A stretch of 64,000 nt of DNA from JALEFZ01 sp964564415 (GTDB lineage Bacteria; Bacteroidota; Bacteroidia; J057), in NCBI GenBank assembly GCA_964564415.1, contig CAZMAV010000010.1, positions 62,001 through 126,000 on the forward strand, given 5' to 3'. Positions within the stretch are counted from its first letter, which is position 1, and every line of letters begins with the position of its first letter. The notes beneath the pieces are model-generated. The model saw nothing but the letters and a program-made list of their open reading frames with translations, did no database searches and was not told the DNA's origin. A program made the translations under genes and the position numbers. Below are positions 54,077 through 63,391 of the stretch, one piece after another.

Positions 54077-54388
54077 ATGTACGCAGTAGTAAATATCCAG
54101 GGATTTCAGTTTAAGGTTGAGGAAGGCCAGCAGCTATATGTGCACAGGCTACCCAACGAAGAAGGAGACTCCATCAACTTGCAGGAGGTACTCTTGCTCG
54201 ACAATGACGGAGAGGTCAGTGTCGGCAAGCCTTTCATAGATGGTGCCAGCGTAACTGCCAAGGTGATGGGTCATATACAGGACGAGAAGGTGATTGTCTT
54301 CAAGAAAAAGCGCCGCAAGGGATACCGCAAGAAAAACGGCCATCGCCAGCAGCTTTCCCAAATCGAAATCGAATCTATCAAGGCCTAA
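54077..54388 (+). CDS. rplU: Large ribosomal subunit protein bL21
   Basis: This protein has 103 residues, the usual length. The start is ATG 54077 (MYAVVNIQGFQFKVEEGQQL), although the frame is open further upstream. KVIVFKKKRRKGYRKKNGHR is the conserved basic C-terminal 23S rRNA-binding segment. It is directly followed by rpmA, the standard bL21-bL27 order. Confidence 0.98.
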   Translation: MYAVVNIQGFQFKVEEGQQLYVHRLPNEEGDSINLQEVLLLDNDGEVSVGKPFIDGASVTAKVMGHIQDEKVIVFKKKRRKGYRKKNGHRQQLSQIEIESIKA

Positions 54389-54431
54389 GGTCTTTACATA
54401 TAATTTATTTACCACTTGAACTTATAAAGTC

Positions 54432-54710
54432 ATGGCACATAAAAAAGGAGGGGGTAGCTCCCGTAACGGCCGCGAATCAGAAAGTAAACGACTCGGTGTT
54501 AAGATCTATGGAGGGCAGGATGTCCTCGCCGGAAACATCATCATCCGTCAGCGTGGTACCAAGTACCGCGCCGGTAAAAATGTAGGCCTGGGGAAAGACC
54601 ATACCCTTTATGCCCTTCAGGATGGGACCGTCAGCTACACAGAGCGCACCTTCAATCAAAAAACCCGCAAGGTGGTTCACGTACTTCCCTCTGAGGAAGC
54701 CAAGGCCTAA
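54432..54710 (+). CDS. rpmA: Large ribosomal subunit protein bL27
   Basis: This protein has 92 residues. MAHKKGGGSSRNGRESESKR is the conserved start, with the basic tail that reaches toward the peptidyl-transferase centre, followed by GVKIYGGQDVLAGNIIIRQR. There is no N-terminal cleavable extension of the Firmicute type. It lies 43 bp after rplU and is followed by a terminator. Confidence 0.98.
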   Translation: MAHKKGGGSSRNGRESESKRLGVKIYGGQDVLAGNIIIRQRGTKYRAGKNVGLGKDHTLYALQDGTVSYTERTFNQKTRKVVHVLPSEEAKA

Positions 54711-54733
54711 TTCCCTGCAAAGAAATCCTGTGA

Positions 54734-54762
54734 GGGGCTGTCTCTACCGGCAGCCCCTTTTT
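54734..54762 (+). terminator. Rho-independent terminator of rplU-rpmA
   Basis: A 7-bp GC-rich stem (54734-54740 and 54751-54757) with a 10-base loop is followed by five T, 23 bp after the rpmA stop. Confidence 0.85.
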
Positions 54763-54793
54763 CGTTTGTAGCCTCCAACCCAGCCTTCATCCC

Positions 54794-56098
54794 ATGCAGA
54801 CAGAGCAGCCTTCCGCAAAGTCCTCAGGCCCCTCTTTCCCTTCGCTTCGTCGCCTTCAACCCCGGCACCTGGCCTGGGCCATGATCCTGCTTTGTTTTGC
54901 CAGTCTGAGCCTCTCCAAAGCCCTGCTTTCTATCAGCACAGGAGGACTGCTCGTGGCGGGTCTCTGGCAAGGATTTCAAAACAAAAACCTGGGGCATCTT
55001 CGCCATCATCCCCTGGCACCTTATCTGGTTAGCATTTTTGGGCTGGCCCTCCTCGCCGGAGCCTGGACAGAAGACAGCAGCGCCTGGTTCAAAGACCTTC
55101 GGGAAAAGCTTCCCTTCCTCGTCATCCCCTTCTCCCTGGCCCTTCTTCCTGCCTTCGATAAAAAAATGAAGGACAGCCTCTTCCTGACCTACATCATCGT
55201 CCATACCCTGGTCGCCCTCATTACCCTGGGGATTTTTTTTCAGGATTATCAACAGGGCATCTACGATATCAGCAAAAACAAAAGCATCCTGATCCTGGGG
55301 GGAATCAGCCACATTTATTTTGGGCTATTTCTGAGCTTCAGCTTTTTCCTTTCCCTCTACCTTTATTTTATCAGAAAAAAGGAATGGCCCAGAGGACTTT
55401 CCCTTCTGGTCCTGATTTTGGCCATTCTGGATGGAATTTGCCTACATCTGCTTACCTCCCGGACAGGATTGGTAGCCTTTTACGGAACCGCAGGGATTGG
55501 ACTGCTTCATTATATCTGGATAAATAAAGCCTGGTTAAAAGGGGGGCTTTTGCTCCTGCTGCTCTTGCTGCTGCCCATTGTTTCCTATTACAGCATTCCT
55601 TCCTTTAAGAAGCGGGTGGAGATTACATTCTGGGACATAAACGAAACTCAAAATACCGACCGAAACTTGAGCGAACTCTCGGTAGGAACCCGCTTTGCCA
55701 CCTGGCAGACCTCCTGGGAGATATTTTTGGCCCATCCCTTCTTGGGCGTGGGAAAGGGAGACCTGAGAGCCGAAATGGACGAGCAGTACCTGAAGAATGG
55801 TATTACAGCACGGAGCACCAATCCCAGCCATGAGCCCCACAACCAGTACCTCAATCAGGCGGCAACCACGGGTATGCTGGGGTTGGCGATTCTCGGAATC
55901 TTAATTTTTCAGTATATTTCTTTTTTTCGAATAAGTAAGTCCTTCCTCTTTCTTCTATTCAGTAGCCTGGTATTGATCGGTATGCTTTTTGAATCTATCT
56001 TAGAAAGGCAGGTGGGCATGAGCTTTTTCCTAATCTTTTCCATGATGCTAAGTCCCTCATCCACGTCTCTCTACCCAAACTCATCGGATTCCCTATGA
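54794..56098 (+). CDS. O-antigen ligase / Wzy-like polymerase
   Basis: This 434-residue protein has about ten membrane helices. The Wzy_C-type signature lies in the loop around residues 315-355: FLAHPFLGVGKGDLRAEMDE, then SHEPHNQYLNQAATTGMLGL, with the conserved H-N-x-Y/F. Such proteins ligate or polymerise lipid-linked glycans at the periplasmic face. The 4-bp overlap with the next gene (ATGA) shows translational coupling. Confidence 0.88.
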   Translation: MQTEQPSAKSSGPSFPSLRRLQPRHLAWAMILLCFASLSLSKALLSISTGGLLVAGLWQGFQNKNLGHLRHHPLAPYLVSIFGLALLAGAWTEDSSAWFKDLREKLPFLVIPFSLALLPAFDKKMKDSLFLTYIIVHTLVALITLGIFFQDYQQGIYDISKNKSILILGGISHIYFGLFLSFSFFLSLYLYFIRKKEWPRGLSLLVLILAILDGICLHLLTSRTGLVAFYGTAGIGLLHYIWINKAWLKGGLLLLLLLLLPIVSYYSIPSFKKRVEITFWDINETQNTDRNLSELSVGTRFATWQTSWEIFLAHPFLGVGKGDLRAEMDEQYLKNGITARSTNPSHEPHNQYLNQAATTGMLGLAILGILIFQYISFFRISKSFLFLLFSSLVLIGMLFESILERQVGMSFFLIFSMMLSPSSTSLYPNSSDSL

Positions 56099-57003
56099 AA
56101 CTCATCCGTCTCTTATCCCTTGTATTGCTGAGCGTTTTCTTAATTCTTTTTTCTAAGCCCGCCCTGGGACAAAGAACCCAGACGGGCAAGGTGCACAAAG
56201 TCTCGCGTGGGGAAACCCTCTACAAGATTGCCCGAAAATACAAGATGGAACTCGATGAATTGAGGATGCTTAACCCCAATGTGAAGGGAAATCTTATTTT
56301 TCCAGGCCAGGAACTTGTCATTTCCCTTTCTGAAGGAAAGGAGGACTTCCAATTGGCTTCCAATACAGGCCTTCCCCGACGGTCCTCCAGCCCCGAATGG
56401 GAGGACGGGCACATCGACCAGCTCAGGACCAAAAGCGAGAGAAAGGTCGTGGTCTTCAACAAACCCATTGAAAAGCCACTTTCTGAGGAATTGATAGAGG
56501 GTTCTTTTCAGGATCGGAGAATTGTCCACACTGTACAGCCCAGGCAAGATATCTACGACATTGCCCGCATGTATGGGGTAGAAAAGGAGAAAATCATTGC
56601 CAGAAATCCGGGCAAGGAGATAAAGCCCGGCGTTCAACTGATCATTCCCCTAAACAAAGGAACCGACGCCATTCTCCTTTCGGACGAGATTAAGATTCGA
56701 AAGCTTCAGCCTCGCCATCAAAGGCTGGTCGGAAATCCCAGCTATCTGTCCGATAGGGGAACTTACGAGGTACTTCGAAGGGATGGCCTCCAAGATCCCT
56801 ACTACGTTTTTCATCCCAGTTTCAAGGTGGGGCAAAAAATATTCATCCGTATTCCAAATAATACAGGGTACATAGAAGCCAAGGTGATTGGCTCCCTTCC
56901 TGAGGATTCAGATACCATGATAGGGATATCTCCGCGCGTCTATGAGGTGATCAAAATGGCCGGAGATCTGAAGGTCCTTACAATTTATTTTTCACCTGGA
57001 TAA
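56095..57003 (+). CDS. Secreted protein with two LysM domains
   Basis: This protein has 302 residues. The signal peptide (LLSLVLLSVFLILFSKPALG) is followed by LysM 1 (about 32-78, HKVSRGETLYKIARKYKM) and LysM 2 (about 142-185, HTVQPRQDIYDIARMYGV). The C-terminal segment (VGQKIFIRIPNNTGYIEAKV) looks like the double-psi barrel part seen in RlpA-like or LysM proteins. It probably binds peptidoglycan in the periplasm. No catalytic peptidoglycan hydrolase domain is visible. Coupled to the ligase gene by overlap. Confidence 0.85.
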   Translation: MKLIRLLSLVLLSVFLILFSKPALGQRTQTGKVHKVSRGETLYKIARKYKMELDELRMLNPNVKGNLIFPGQELVISLSEGKEDFQLASNTGLPRRSSSPEWEDGHIDQLRTKSERKVVVFNKPIEKPLSEELIEGSFQDRRIVHTVQPRQDIYDIARMYGVEKEKIIARNPGKEIKPGVQLIIPLNKGTDAILLSDEIKIRKLQPRHQRLVGNPSYLSDRGTYEVLRRDGLQDPYYVFHPSFKVGQKIFIRIPNNTGYIEAKVIGSLPEDSDTMIGISPRVYEVIKMAGDLKVLTIYFSPG

Positions 57004-57033
57004 GCCTCGGGTAAAGGTTCAGGCTTTCCTTTT
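57002..57033 (+). terminator. Possible terminator after the LysM gene
   Basis: A 6-bp AAGCCT/AGGCTT stem (57002-57007 and 57021-57026) with a 13-base loop is followed by a T-rich stretch. Weak but in the right place. Confidence 0.45.
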
Positions 57034-57107
57034 TGGGTATGGGTGGGGCATCAGACAGTCAATGAAGGCCACCCATGCTAAACTCACAAGGGTCGGAGGG
57101 TAATATT

Positions 57108-57533
57108 TTAATCTTCCTCATCAAGGCTGCTATCTTCCAGTTCGGGATAGGCTTTGACGAGGGCTTCTTCCAGGTCCCTCTTCAGGTAATCCAGGTCTGC
57201 TTCCAGGCCACCTACTTCGGGTAGGTACATGATGCTAACGCTACGGCCTTGTTCTTTCAGTTCGTCGATCCCATTTTCGACAAAGCCATAAATATCCATG
57301 GTTTCAGCTCCATAGGTTTTCCAGGCTTCTTCGGCGTTCATTTTTGCATAATGGGATTCTGACCAAAGGACCAGTCGCTCCACCTTATCCTCTCCTACTG
57401 TTACGGCCCATCCTTCTCGCTTCTCGTGATAAAGCCCCCAGATAGCTTCCAGTTCTACCACCCGCTCGATGAAGCGGGAATAAAGGACTTCGGGGGAAAG
57501 CGTCTTCAATTGCTCGATGTTAGGTGTATCCAT
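57108..57533 (-). CDS. DUF2750-like protein
   Basis: This soluble acidic protein has 141 residues. RFIERVVELEAIWGLYHEKR, GWAVTVGEDKVERLVLWSES and YGFVENGIDELKEQG match my recollection of the DUF2750 pattern (W-G-L, then a lW motif and a terminal F-x-x-x-x-I/L). Function unknown. A TAnnTTTG-type box (TAGCTTTG, minus strand, 57545-57538) lies only 4 bp before the ATG, which would give a nearly leaderless transcript. Confidence 0.65.
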   Translation of the reverse strand: MDTPNIEQLKTLSPEVLYSRFIERVVELEAIWGLYHEKREGWAVTVGEDKVERLVLWSESHYAKMNAEEAWKTYGAETMDIYGFVENGIDELKEQGRSVSIMYLPEVGGLEADLDYLKRDLEEALVKAYPELEDSSLDEED

Positions 57534-57927
57534 GCTGCAAAGCTAGGCAAAATACTCTTTTAAACCGGAATCAGACTTCTATTTCCCTTTCCAATTAGGA
57601 GAAGGTCCAAACTTGCCTTCCTAGTACGGCTTCTGTAGTTGGGGGACTTAGGCATAGGATTAGAAAAAAAGGGTTCTTTTGGCTATATTACAGCATAAAT
57701 TTTGTGTAGCACATCCCTATCGACACATCTGGCGTAGTTTACGGATTGTCCAACCTTTCCATATTTAGAAAATTCAATTTAATTCTAAACAAAGGGTTAA
57801 AATGTGGAGAATCAGGAGGGTAAATTTGCCTTTTTGCTTAAGTATCAATAACTATGCATACTAGATTACAACGGCATTAGACGATACCAATTTCACCGAA
57901 TAACTTGTTACACAACGCTCAATTATC
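57534..57927. other. Divergent intergenic region, 394 bp
   Basis: This region holds the -7 box of the OmpA-family gene at 57821-57828 and the possible box of the minus-strand gene at 57538-57545. Nothing else is supported. Confidence 0.5.
57821..57828 (+). promoter_or_regulatory. -7 promoter box of the OmpA-family gene
   Basis: TAAATTTG is an exact TAnnTTTG match, 99 bp before the ATG at 57928. This implies an about 90-base 5' leader, which is common for abundant envelope-protein mRNAs. Confidence 0.5.
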
Positions 57928-58692
57928 ATGAAACTTTCAGTTACGGTCCTAAAATTCGCAGTGCTGGTAGCGACGCTGGCTACCCTTACTTCCTGTGTTT
58001 CCAAGAAGAAATACGAGGAAGCTCAAACCCGTGCAGCTGCTGAGAAAAGCGCCCTGGAAAGCCAGTTGGCCGATGCTCAGTCAGAAAAAGAACAGCTGCA
58101 AGGAGAGTTTGCTGAACTCGAGAAGAACCTCAACATGAGTAAGCAGGAAATCTCAGAGCTTAGCCAGACCATCTCCAAAAACAATGACAAAATCAAGACG
58201 CTTCAGTCTGCCATCACTGAGGTATTTGACGAGTACGATCCCAACACCATCAACGTTGAGGAGCGTCAGGGTAAGCTCTACATTACCATGGCAAACAAGA
58301 TCCTCTTTAACCCCGGCCGCGACAAGCTCACCGATGAGTCTGAAGAGTTGATTACCAAAATGGCTGACGTCTTTAAGCAAAACAAAGACCTCAACATCAT
58401 GGTAGAGGGACACACCGACAGCGATCCCGTGAAAATCCACAAGCGTCAGTTCAAGGACAACTGGGCCCTCTCTGCTGCCCGTGCCCTCGCTGTAGTACGT
58501 GCTATGGAAGGTGCCGGCGTTTCTAACGATCGCATGACAGCTTCCGGTAAAGGTGACACCCAGCCCATCGTTTCTAATGAAACTGATGAAGGCAAGGAGA
58601 AAAACCGCCGTACCGAGTTTGTCGTCGTTCCCGATATCGACGGACTTTACAAGATGTACAAAGAGGAAATGGCCGGAGGTTCTTCCAACTAA
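57928..58692 (+). CDS. OmpA-family peptidoglycan-binding lipoprotein
   Basis: This protein has 254 residues. The lipoprotein signal ends LTSC with C23. Residues about 27-100 form a coiled coil (AEKSALESQLADAQSEKEQL and following). The OmpA domain (about 115-245) contains NPGRDKLTDES, VEGHTDSDPVKI and the diaminopimelate-binding GKEKNRRTEFVVVPD. It anchors the outer membrane to peptidoglycan. It is followed by a strong terminator. Codon use appears strongly biased, as expected for a highly expressed gene. Confidence 0.93.
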   Translation: MKLSVTVLKFAVLVATLATLTSCVSKKKYEEAQTRAAAEKSALESQLADAQSEKEQLQGEFAELEKNLNMSKQEISELSQTISKNNDKIKTLQSAITEVFDEYDPNTINVEERQGKLYITMANKILFNPGRDKLTDESEELITKMADVFKQNKDLNIMVEGHTDSDPVKIHKRQFKDNWALSAARALAVVRAMEGAGVSNDRMTASGKGDTQPIVSNETDEGKEKNRRTEFVVVPDIDGLYKMYKEEMAGGSSN

Positions 58693-58717
58693 TCCTCCCC
58701 AAAGATATCTTTAGATT

Positions 58718-58750
58718 AGCCCAACGAGAATTTCATCGTTGGGCTTTTTT
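58718..58750 (+). terminator. Rho-independent terminator after the OmpA-family gene
   Basis: A perfect 10-bp stem (58718-58727 and 58736-58745) with an 8-base loop is followed by T6. Confidence 0.93.
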
Positions 58751-58855
58751 CATGGCTTCTCCAAAACCCAATTTCTCATGAGCGATGCCTCACCGTAACC
58801 TTAAAGCCTAGTCCTACGAATAATTATTTAGAAACTTATCTAATTGTCTAAAACT

Positions 58856-60247
58856 ATGAACAGATTAACCTATTTCCTCTCGCTGCTTTTATTCATGTTT
58901 GCTGTCTCTTTTTCACATGGCCAAGAGCCTTTGGGAGACTGGGCAGGAGTGTTGGATGCTGGTCCACAGAAGCTGAAGATTGTCTTTCATATTACGGAGG
59001 AAAAGGGAGCCCTTCGCGCAAGTATGGACAGCCCCGATCAAGGAGCATTTGGCATTCCTATGAATCAGGTAAGCTATGACTCCATGGAGCTAAGCCTTGG
59101 CTCAACTCGTTTTCCGGTGGGCTACAAAGGAAGGTACCTACCTGAAAGGCAAGAAATCCAGGGGGTTTTTCTTCAATCAGGCTACGAACTACCGCTAACC
59201 CTAAGCCTGGATACTGTGGGACCTGATCGTCCACAGACCCCCAGGGCGCCCTTCCCCTATGAGATCCGGGAAGTAAGCTATCAAAATGAAAAAGAAGATA
59301 TAAGCCTTTCCGCCACCCTGACCCTACCGGAGGGAGAAGGACCCTTTCCAGCACTTATTCTCATCACAGGTTCCGGTCCCCAAGACAGGGATGGAACCAT
59401 TTTCCAGCACAAACCCTTCTGGGTAATTGCAGATGCTATGGGACGAAAGGGCATTGCCGTACTCAGGTATGACGAGAGAGGGGTAGGAAAATCTGAAGGA
59501 GACTTTGGAGAGGCTACTTCAGAAGACTTTTCGACCGATGTCCGAGCGGGGATGAATTACCTCCTGGGATTGGAAAAAGTAGACCCTCAGCAGATGGGAC
59601 TGATCGGACATAGTGAAGGAGGCCTGATTGCTCCCATGGTGGCTGCTGCCGATCCCAGGGTGAAATTTGTCATTACCCTGGCTGGACCTGCCCTTCCTGG
59701 CACCGAACTTTTGCCCCTTCAACAAAAGACCATGCTGACACGGTCTGGCATTGCAGATAGCAGCATTCAGAAAGCCTCTAATCTTCAGCAACAGATGTTC
59801 GAAGTTGTATTGAACAATGCTGACGTTGACAAAGCCAAGGAAATCTTGGATGCCAATATCGATACCTATCTTGAACCCTTTTCCACCCAGGAAAAAACCA
59901 TGCTTGGCCTGAATAAAAATACCCTGGATGCCCAGGTGAAGGGCCTGACCTCTCCCTGGATGGGTTTCTTCCTCAAGGTCGACCCCAGAGATTATTTAAA
60001 ACAATTGGACATTCCTCTTTTGGCTATCTATGCTGGAAAGGATTTTCAGGTACCCGCCGAAGAAAACTTGGAGGCCTTCAAGCCATTGATGGAAAACAAG
60101 TCTCAATTTGTCTCAAAGACTTATCCTGGACTCAACCACCTTTTTCAGGAAGCTGAGACCGGGCTCATGACAGAGTACGGCCAATTGATGGAGACCTTTT
60201 CGGATAAGGTGATCCTGGACATGATCGAATGGATCAAGGGATTGTGA
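58856..60247 (+). CDS. Secreted alpha/beta hydrolase (dienelactone-hydrolase/esterase-like)
   Basis: This protein has 463 residues from ATG 58856 (MNRLTYFLSLLLFMFAVSFS, signal peptide). Residues 25-130 form a beta-rich N-terminal domain (GDWAGVLDAGPQKLKIVFHI) typical of this Bacteroidota family. The hydrolase core has the oxyanion region LITGSGPQDRDG, the nucleophile S253 in GHSEGG, and a likely His near LNHLFQ. It probably acts as a periplasmic esterase or peptidase; substrate unknown. A terminator overlaps the 3' side. Confidence 0.88.
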   Translation: MNRLTYFLSLLLFMFAVSFSHGQEPLGDWAGVLDAGPQKLKIVFHITEEKGALRASMDSPDQGAFGIPMNQVSYDSMELSLGSTRFPVGYKGRYLPERQEIQGVFLQSGYELPLTLSLDTVGPDRPQTPRAPFPYEIREVSYQNEKEDISLSATLTLPEGEGPFPALILITGSGPQDRDGTIFQHKPFWVIADAMGRKGIAVLRYDERGVGKSEGDFGEATSEDFSTDVRAGMNYLLGLEKVDPQQMGLIGHSEGGLIAPMVAAADPRVKFVITLAGPALPGTELLPLQQKTMLTRSGIADSSIQKASNLQQQMFEVVLNNADVDKAKEILDANIDTYLEPFSTQEKTMLGLNKNTLDAQVKGLTSPWMGFFLKVDPRDYLKQLDIPLLAIYAGKDFQVPAEENLEAFKPLMENKSQFVSKTYPGLNHLFQEAETGLMTEYGQLMETFSDKVILDMIEWIKGL

Positions 60248-60270
60248 TAGTTGATGGATATAAAATAAAA

Positions 60271-60315
60271 ATGGCTAGCCACTCTTCAAATAAATGAGGG
60301 CTAGTCATCTTTTTT
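60271..60315 (+). terminator. Rho-independent terminator of the hydrolase gene
   Basis: A 13-bp imperfect stem (60271-60284 and 60296-60308) is followed by T6. The right arm overlaps the stop codon of the minus-strand gene at 60301. Confidence 0.8.
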
Positions 60316-60651
60316 CAAGCCCTTCCAACGCCTGAGCATCTCTTGCATTTTGGCATGGTAGCGTCGTACAAGAGAATCTCCCTGTATGATATCATTACCT
60401 TGATCGATGATACGCTGGATGGAATCCTGATCAAAAACGGCAGTATCCGCAGCACTCATTTTTCCGATGGCCATCAGGGTCGGGCCCAGCTCGGCTTGGG
60501 TGATCAACTCCACCCGCTGATTGTAGAGCTGTTGATAATGACGAAGGGAGTCCAGGTAGAGGGATTGCTCTTTTTTCTTTTGCTGGCCCAGAATAACCTG
60601 TGGGACCCAACCGAAGACCCAGGCTAACAGCAATATTCGCAAAATTCTCAT
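60301..60651 (-). CDS. Small exported protein of unknown function
   Basis: This protein has 116 residues. The start is ATG 60651, 4 bases after the stop of the PASTA gene; an ATG at 60672 would overlap it. A signal peptide (MRILRILLLAWVFGWVPQVI) is followed by a charged helical stretch (SLYLDSLRHYQQLYNQRVEL). Co-transcription with the PASTA gene suggests an envelope role, but no motif is recognised. Confidence 0.7.
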   Translation of the reverse strand: MRILRILLLAWVFGWVPQVILGQQKKKEQSLYLDSLRHYQQLYNQRVELITQAELGPTLMAIGKMSAADTAVFDQDSIQRIIDQGNDIIQGDSLVRRYHAKMQEMLRRWKGLKKDD

Positions 60652-60655
60652 GGGT

Positions 60656-61480
60656 TTATTCCTGATTCTCACCGCTACTGAGTTCGCCTTCTACAATGAT
60701 GCCCTCATAGGTAGCGGGTTCTGTACCGTAGATGTAGAGGTCGATGGCAGAACCTTTCCTTAAGGAGTCGCCCTGCACGTAGCGGGGCCTTTGGTCGTAG
60801 ATTGTACCCATTTTATCCGCAGGACCATTAGGAGTGTAGACCAGGGATCCCAGGCCGAGGTTGAGGTCGGTGAGGATGGCCACTGCATCTTCATAGGTGT
60901 AGCCTTCGAGGTCGGGGAGGGTAACCTTGCCTGACATGCGGCCACTGCCCACGATGAGATCTATCTTGGAGCCCCTTGGTATTTTGGTACCGGGTTTGAT
61001 GTCGATGCCCTTGTGTTTGACTTCCAGGACAGCGTTTTCGGCGATGTCGGGTTTTCGCATCACTGAACCGATGCTCAGGCCCCAGTTTTCGAGACGTACC
61101 TTAGCCTGATAGAGGGTCTGGTCGATGACCTCAGGCATGGAGACCATGGGGGGCTGAAATTTATTGATGGTAAGGGATATAGTCCGATTGGGCTTGACCC
61201 TGCTGTAGGGAGCGGGATACTGCTTGATAATAACTCCGGGGGGGAGGTTCTCCATGAATACGGAGTCGGGCTCTTCGGTAGGGCGTAACTTAGACTTTTT
61301 CAGGGTTTTGACAGCCTCCTGATAGGGCAGTTCACCGACATCCGGGACCAAAATTCCCGAGCCATGTCGGGTATACACCGGCAGTATCCAAAAGAAGATG
61401 GCTAGGTACAAAAGGACTCCCAAGAGACCTATGCCTAGGAGGGTAAGAAGAAATTCACGACTGATGAAGTATCTAAACAT
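60656..61480 (-). CDS. Membrane-anchored PASTA-domain protein
   Basis: This protein has 274 residues. One helix (about 12-33) is followed by three PASTA domains (starting about 43, 112 and 193), recognised by the pattern V-P-D-V-G, then the S-x-G-V-I-I/G-S-x-I loops (YQEAVKTLKKSKL, YEDAVAILTDLNL). PASTA domains bind muropeptides or beta-lactam-like ligands. In Bacteroidota such proteins stand without a kinase domain, as here. The group with argS is a common gene order. Confidence 0.85.
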   Translation of the reverse strand: MFRYFISREFLLTLLGIGLLGVLLYLAIFFWILPVYTRHGSGILVPDVGELPYQEAVKTLKKSKLRPTEEPDSVFMENLPPGVIIKQYPAPYSRVKPNRTISLTINKFQPPMVSMPEVIDQTLYQAKVRLENWGLSIGSVMRKPDIAENAVLEVKHKGIDIKPGTKIPRGSKIDLIVGSGRMSGKVTLPDLEGYTYEDAVAILTDLNLGLGSLVYTPNGPADKMGTIYDQRPRYVQGDSLRKGSAIDLYIYGTEPATYEGIIVEGELSSGENQE

Positions 61481-61594
61481 GATGTTTGTGGTGAATGATT
61501 GAAAGAGCTACTCCCCATTGGTATTGTAAATTGCCGAAAGTTACTCAATTTTCATAAGCGCTGCCAATAGACTGGGATTCCCCTGAACCTTCTT

Positions 61595-63391
61595 TTACAT
61601 TCTTTCGGACATTTCAATGCCCAACAATTTCATGCCTTCTTTGAGGCAGGTCCCCGTAAAGTCGCTGAGGGCGTAGCGGAAGGCTGAGGTATGGGGTTTG
61701 TCAGGCTTCAGGACCGGAGCATCGTGGAAGAAACGATTGTATTCCTTCGCTAATTCATAGCAGTAATTGGCAATGAGGGAGGGATTATAGGTTTCTCCTG
61801 CCTCCTTCAGCACCTCGGGGTATTTGAGGATGTACCTCAGCAGGCTTCTTTCGCTGTCCAGCAGTTCTTCTTCACCTATGTGAGAAGGATTGAAGTCGAA
61901 GTTCATGTCTGAGGCTTTGGCCTTGCGCTTGATTCCCATGGTACGGGTGTAGGCATATTGGACAAAGGGCCCCGTGCTGCCGTGAATGTCAATGGATTCC
62001 TGAGGATCAAAGAGCATGGTCTTTTTAGGGTCTACCTTTACGAGGAAAAACTTAAGGGCGGCCAGGCCAATACGCTGGTACAATTGCTCCAATTCCTTTT
62101 CTTCCATGCCCTCGGTCTTGCCCAAGGTTTCAGTGGCTTCACGGGCTGTCTGAATCATGGTGTCCATCAGGTCATCAGCCTCCACTGTGGTCCCCTCCCG
62201 GCTTTTCATTTTGCCGCTGGGAAGGTTAACCATTCCATAAGAAAGGTGGAAAAGGCCATCTGCATAGGATTTGTCCAATTTTTCCAGAATTTTGAACAAG
62301 ACCTTGAAGTGGTAGTCCTGCTCATTGCCCACTACATATACCGACTTATCCATTTGATAATCCTGGTACTTGTCTTCGGCGATGGCCAGGTCTTGGGTAA
62401 TGTAGAGGGAAGTTCCATTGGCTCGAAGCAAAACCTTTTTGTCCAGTCCTTCATCAGTGAGATCGACCCAGACGGCTCCTTCTTCATCTTTGTAGAAAAC
62501 CCCCTTTTTTAAGCCTTCTTCTACAGTTTCTTTACCCCGCTGATAGACCTGGGATTCGTAGTAAAACTTGTCAAAAGACACTCCCAGGCGTCGGAAGGTG
62601 TCTTGGAAGGCCACATAGACCCAGCCATTCATCTTTTCCCAAAGTTTGTGGGTTTCTTCATCCCCCTCTTCCCATTTGACCGTCATCTGGTTGATGGCCT
62701 GGGTCGAGGAGGCCACTTTTTCGGCTTCTTTTTTGGAAAGAGATTTTTCCTCCATCAGGGCCTCTACTTCGGCTTTTTGGGTCCTGGCGTACTTGACGTA
62801 GTAGTCTCCGACCAATTTATCTCCTTTGACACCGGCCGACTCGGGAGTATCCATATTGCCCTCCTGCAGGTAGGCCCACATAGACTTGGATATGTTCGTG
62901 CCCCGGTCGTTGAAGAGACAGGTAGGACTAACCCGGTAGCCATTGGCATCCAGAATCTGGGTCAGGGAATAGCCCAGGATGATATTGCGGAGGTGGCCCA
63001 GGTGAAGGGGCTTATTGGTATTGGGCGAGCAGTACTCGACTACGACTCGCTGACCCTTTCCATGCTCGTTGTGGAGGTAATGGGCATCTTCCCGGGTTTC
63101 ATGAAGAAATTGCCTCCAGGTTTGGGGAGAGATCTTCAGGTTGAGAAAGCCCTTAATGACGTTGTAGCTTTCTATGGAAGGCAGGTCCATCAGATGTTTC
63201 CCTAGTTCCTCGGCAATTTGTGGGGGAGCTCCCACCCGAAGCTTGGCCAAGGGAAAGGTCACGAGGGTATAGTCTCCTTCAAATTCTTTTTTGGTTTCCT
63301 GAATGCTAAGGCTTCCCGGTGCCACTTCTTTCTGGTAAATCTCCTGAATGGCCCGGGTCGCTGCCTTTTGTATCTCTCCGATGATATCCAT
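61595..63391 (-). CDS. argS: Arginine--tRNA ligase
   Basis: This protein has 599 residues from ATG 63391 (MDIIGEIQKAATRAIQEIYQ); an ATG two codons earlier is possible, and a longer frame to 63478 is not needed. The Add1-type N-terminal domain is followed by class I signatures: NKPLHLGHLRN (HIGH) and SGKMKSREGT (KMSKS equivalent). The DALR-type anticodon-binding domain ends the protein. It charges tRNA-Arg in the cytoplasm and is essential. Confidence 0.97.
   Translation of the reverse strand: MDIIGEIQKAATRAIQEIYQKEVAPGSLSIQETKKEFEGDYTLVTFPLAKLRVGAPPQIAEELGKHLMDLPSIESYNVIKGFLNLKISPQTWRQFLHETREDAHYLHNEHGKGQRVVVEYCSPNTNKPLHLGHLRNIILGYSLTQILDANGYRVSPTCLFNDRGTNISKSMWAYLQEGNMDTPESAGVKGDKLVGDYYVKYARTQKAEVEALMEEKSLSKKEAEKVASSTQAINQMTVKWEEGDEETHKLWEKMNGWVYVAFQDTFRRLGVSFDKFYYESQVYQRGKETVEEGLKKGVFYKDEEGAVWVDLTDEGLDKKVLLRANGTSLYITQDLAIAEDKYQDYQMDKSVYVVGNEQDYHFKVLFKILEKLDKSYADGLFHLSYGMVNLPSGKMKSREGTTVEADDLMDTMIQTAREATETLGKTEGMEEKELEQLYQRIGLAALKFFLVKVDPKKTMLFDPQESIDIHGSTGPFVQYAYTRTMGIKRKAKASDMNFDFNPSHIGEEELLDSERSLLRYILKYPEVLKEAGETYNPSLIANYCYELAKEYNRFFHDAPVLKPDKPHTSAFRYALSDFTGTCLKEGMKLLGIEMSERM

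Noticed and set aside
61958..63205. Two long plus-strand open frames (184 and 200 codons)
   Set aside because: Both are antisense to argS and have no recognisable features.
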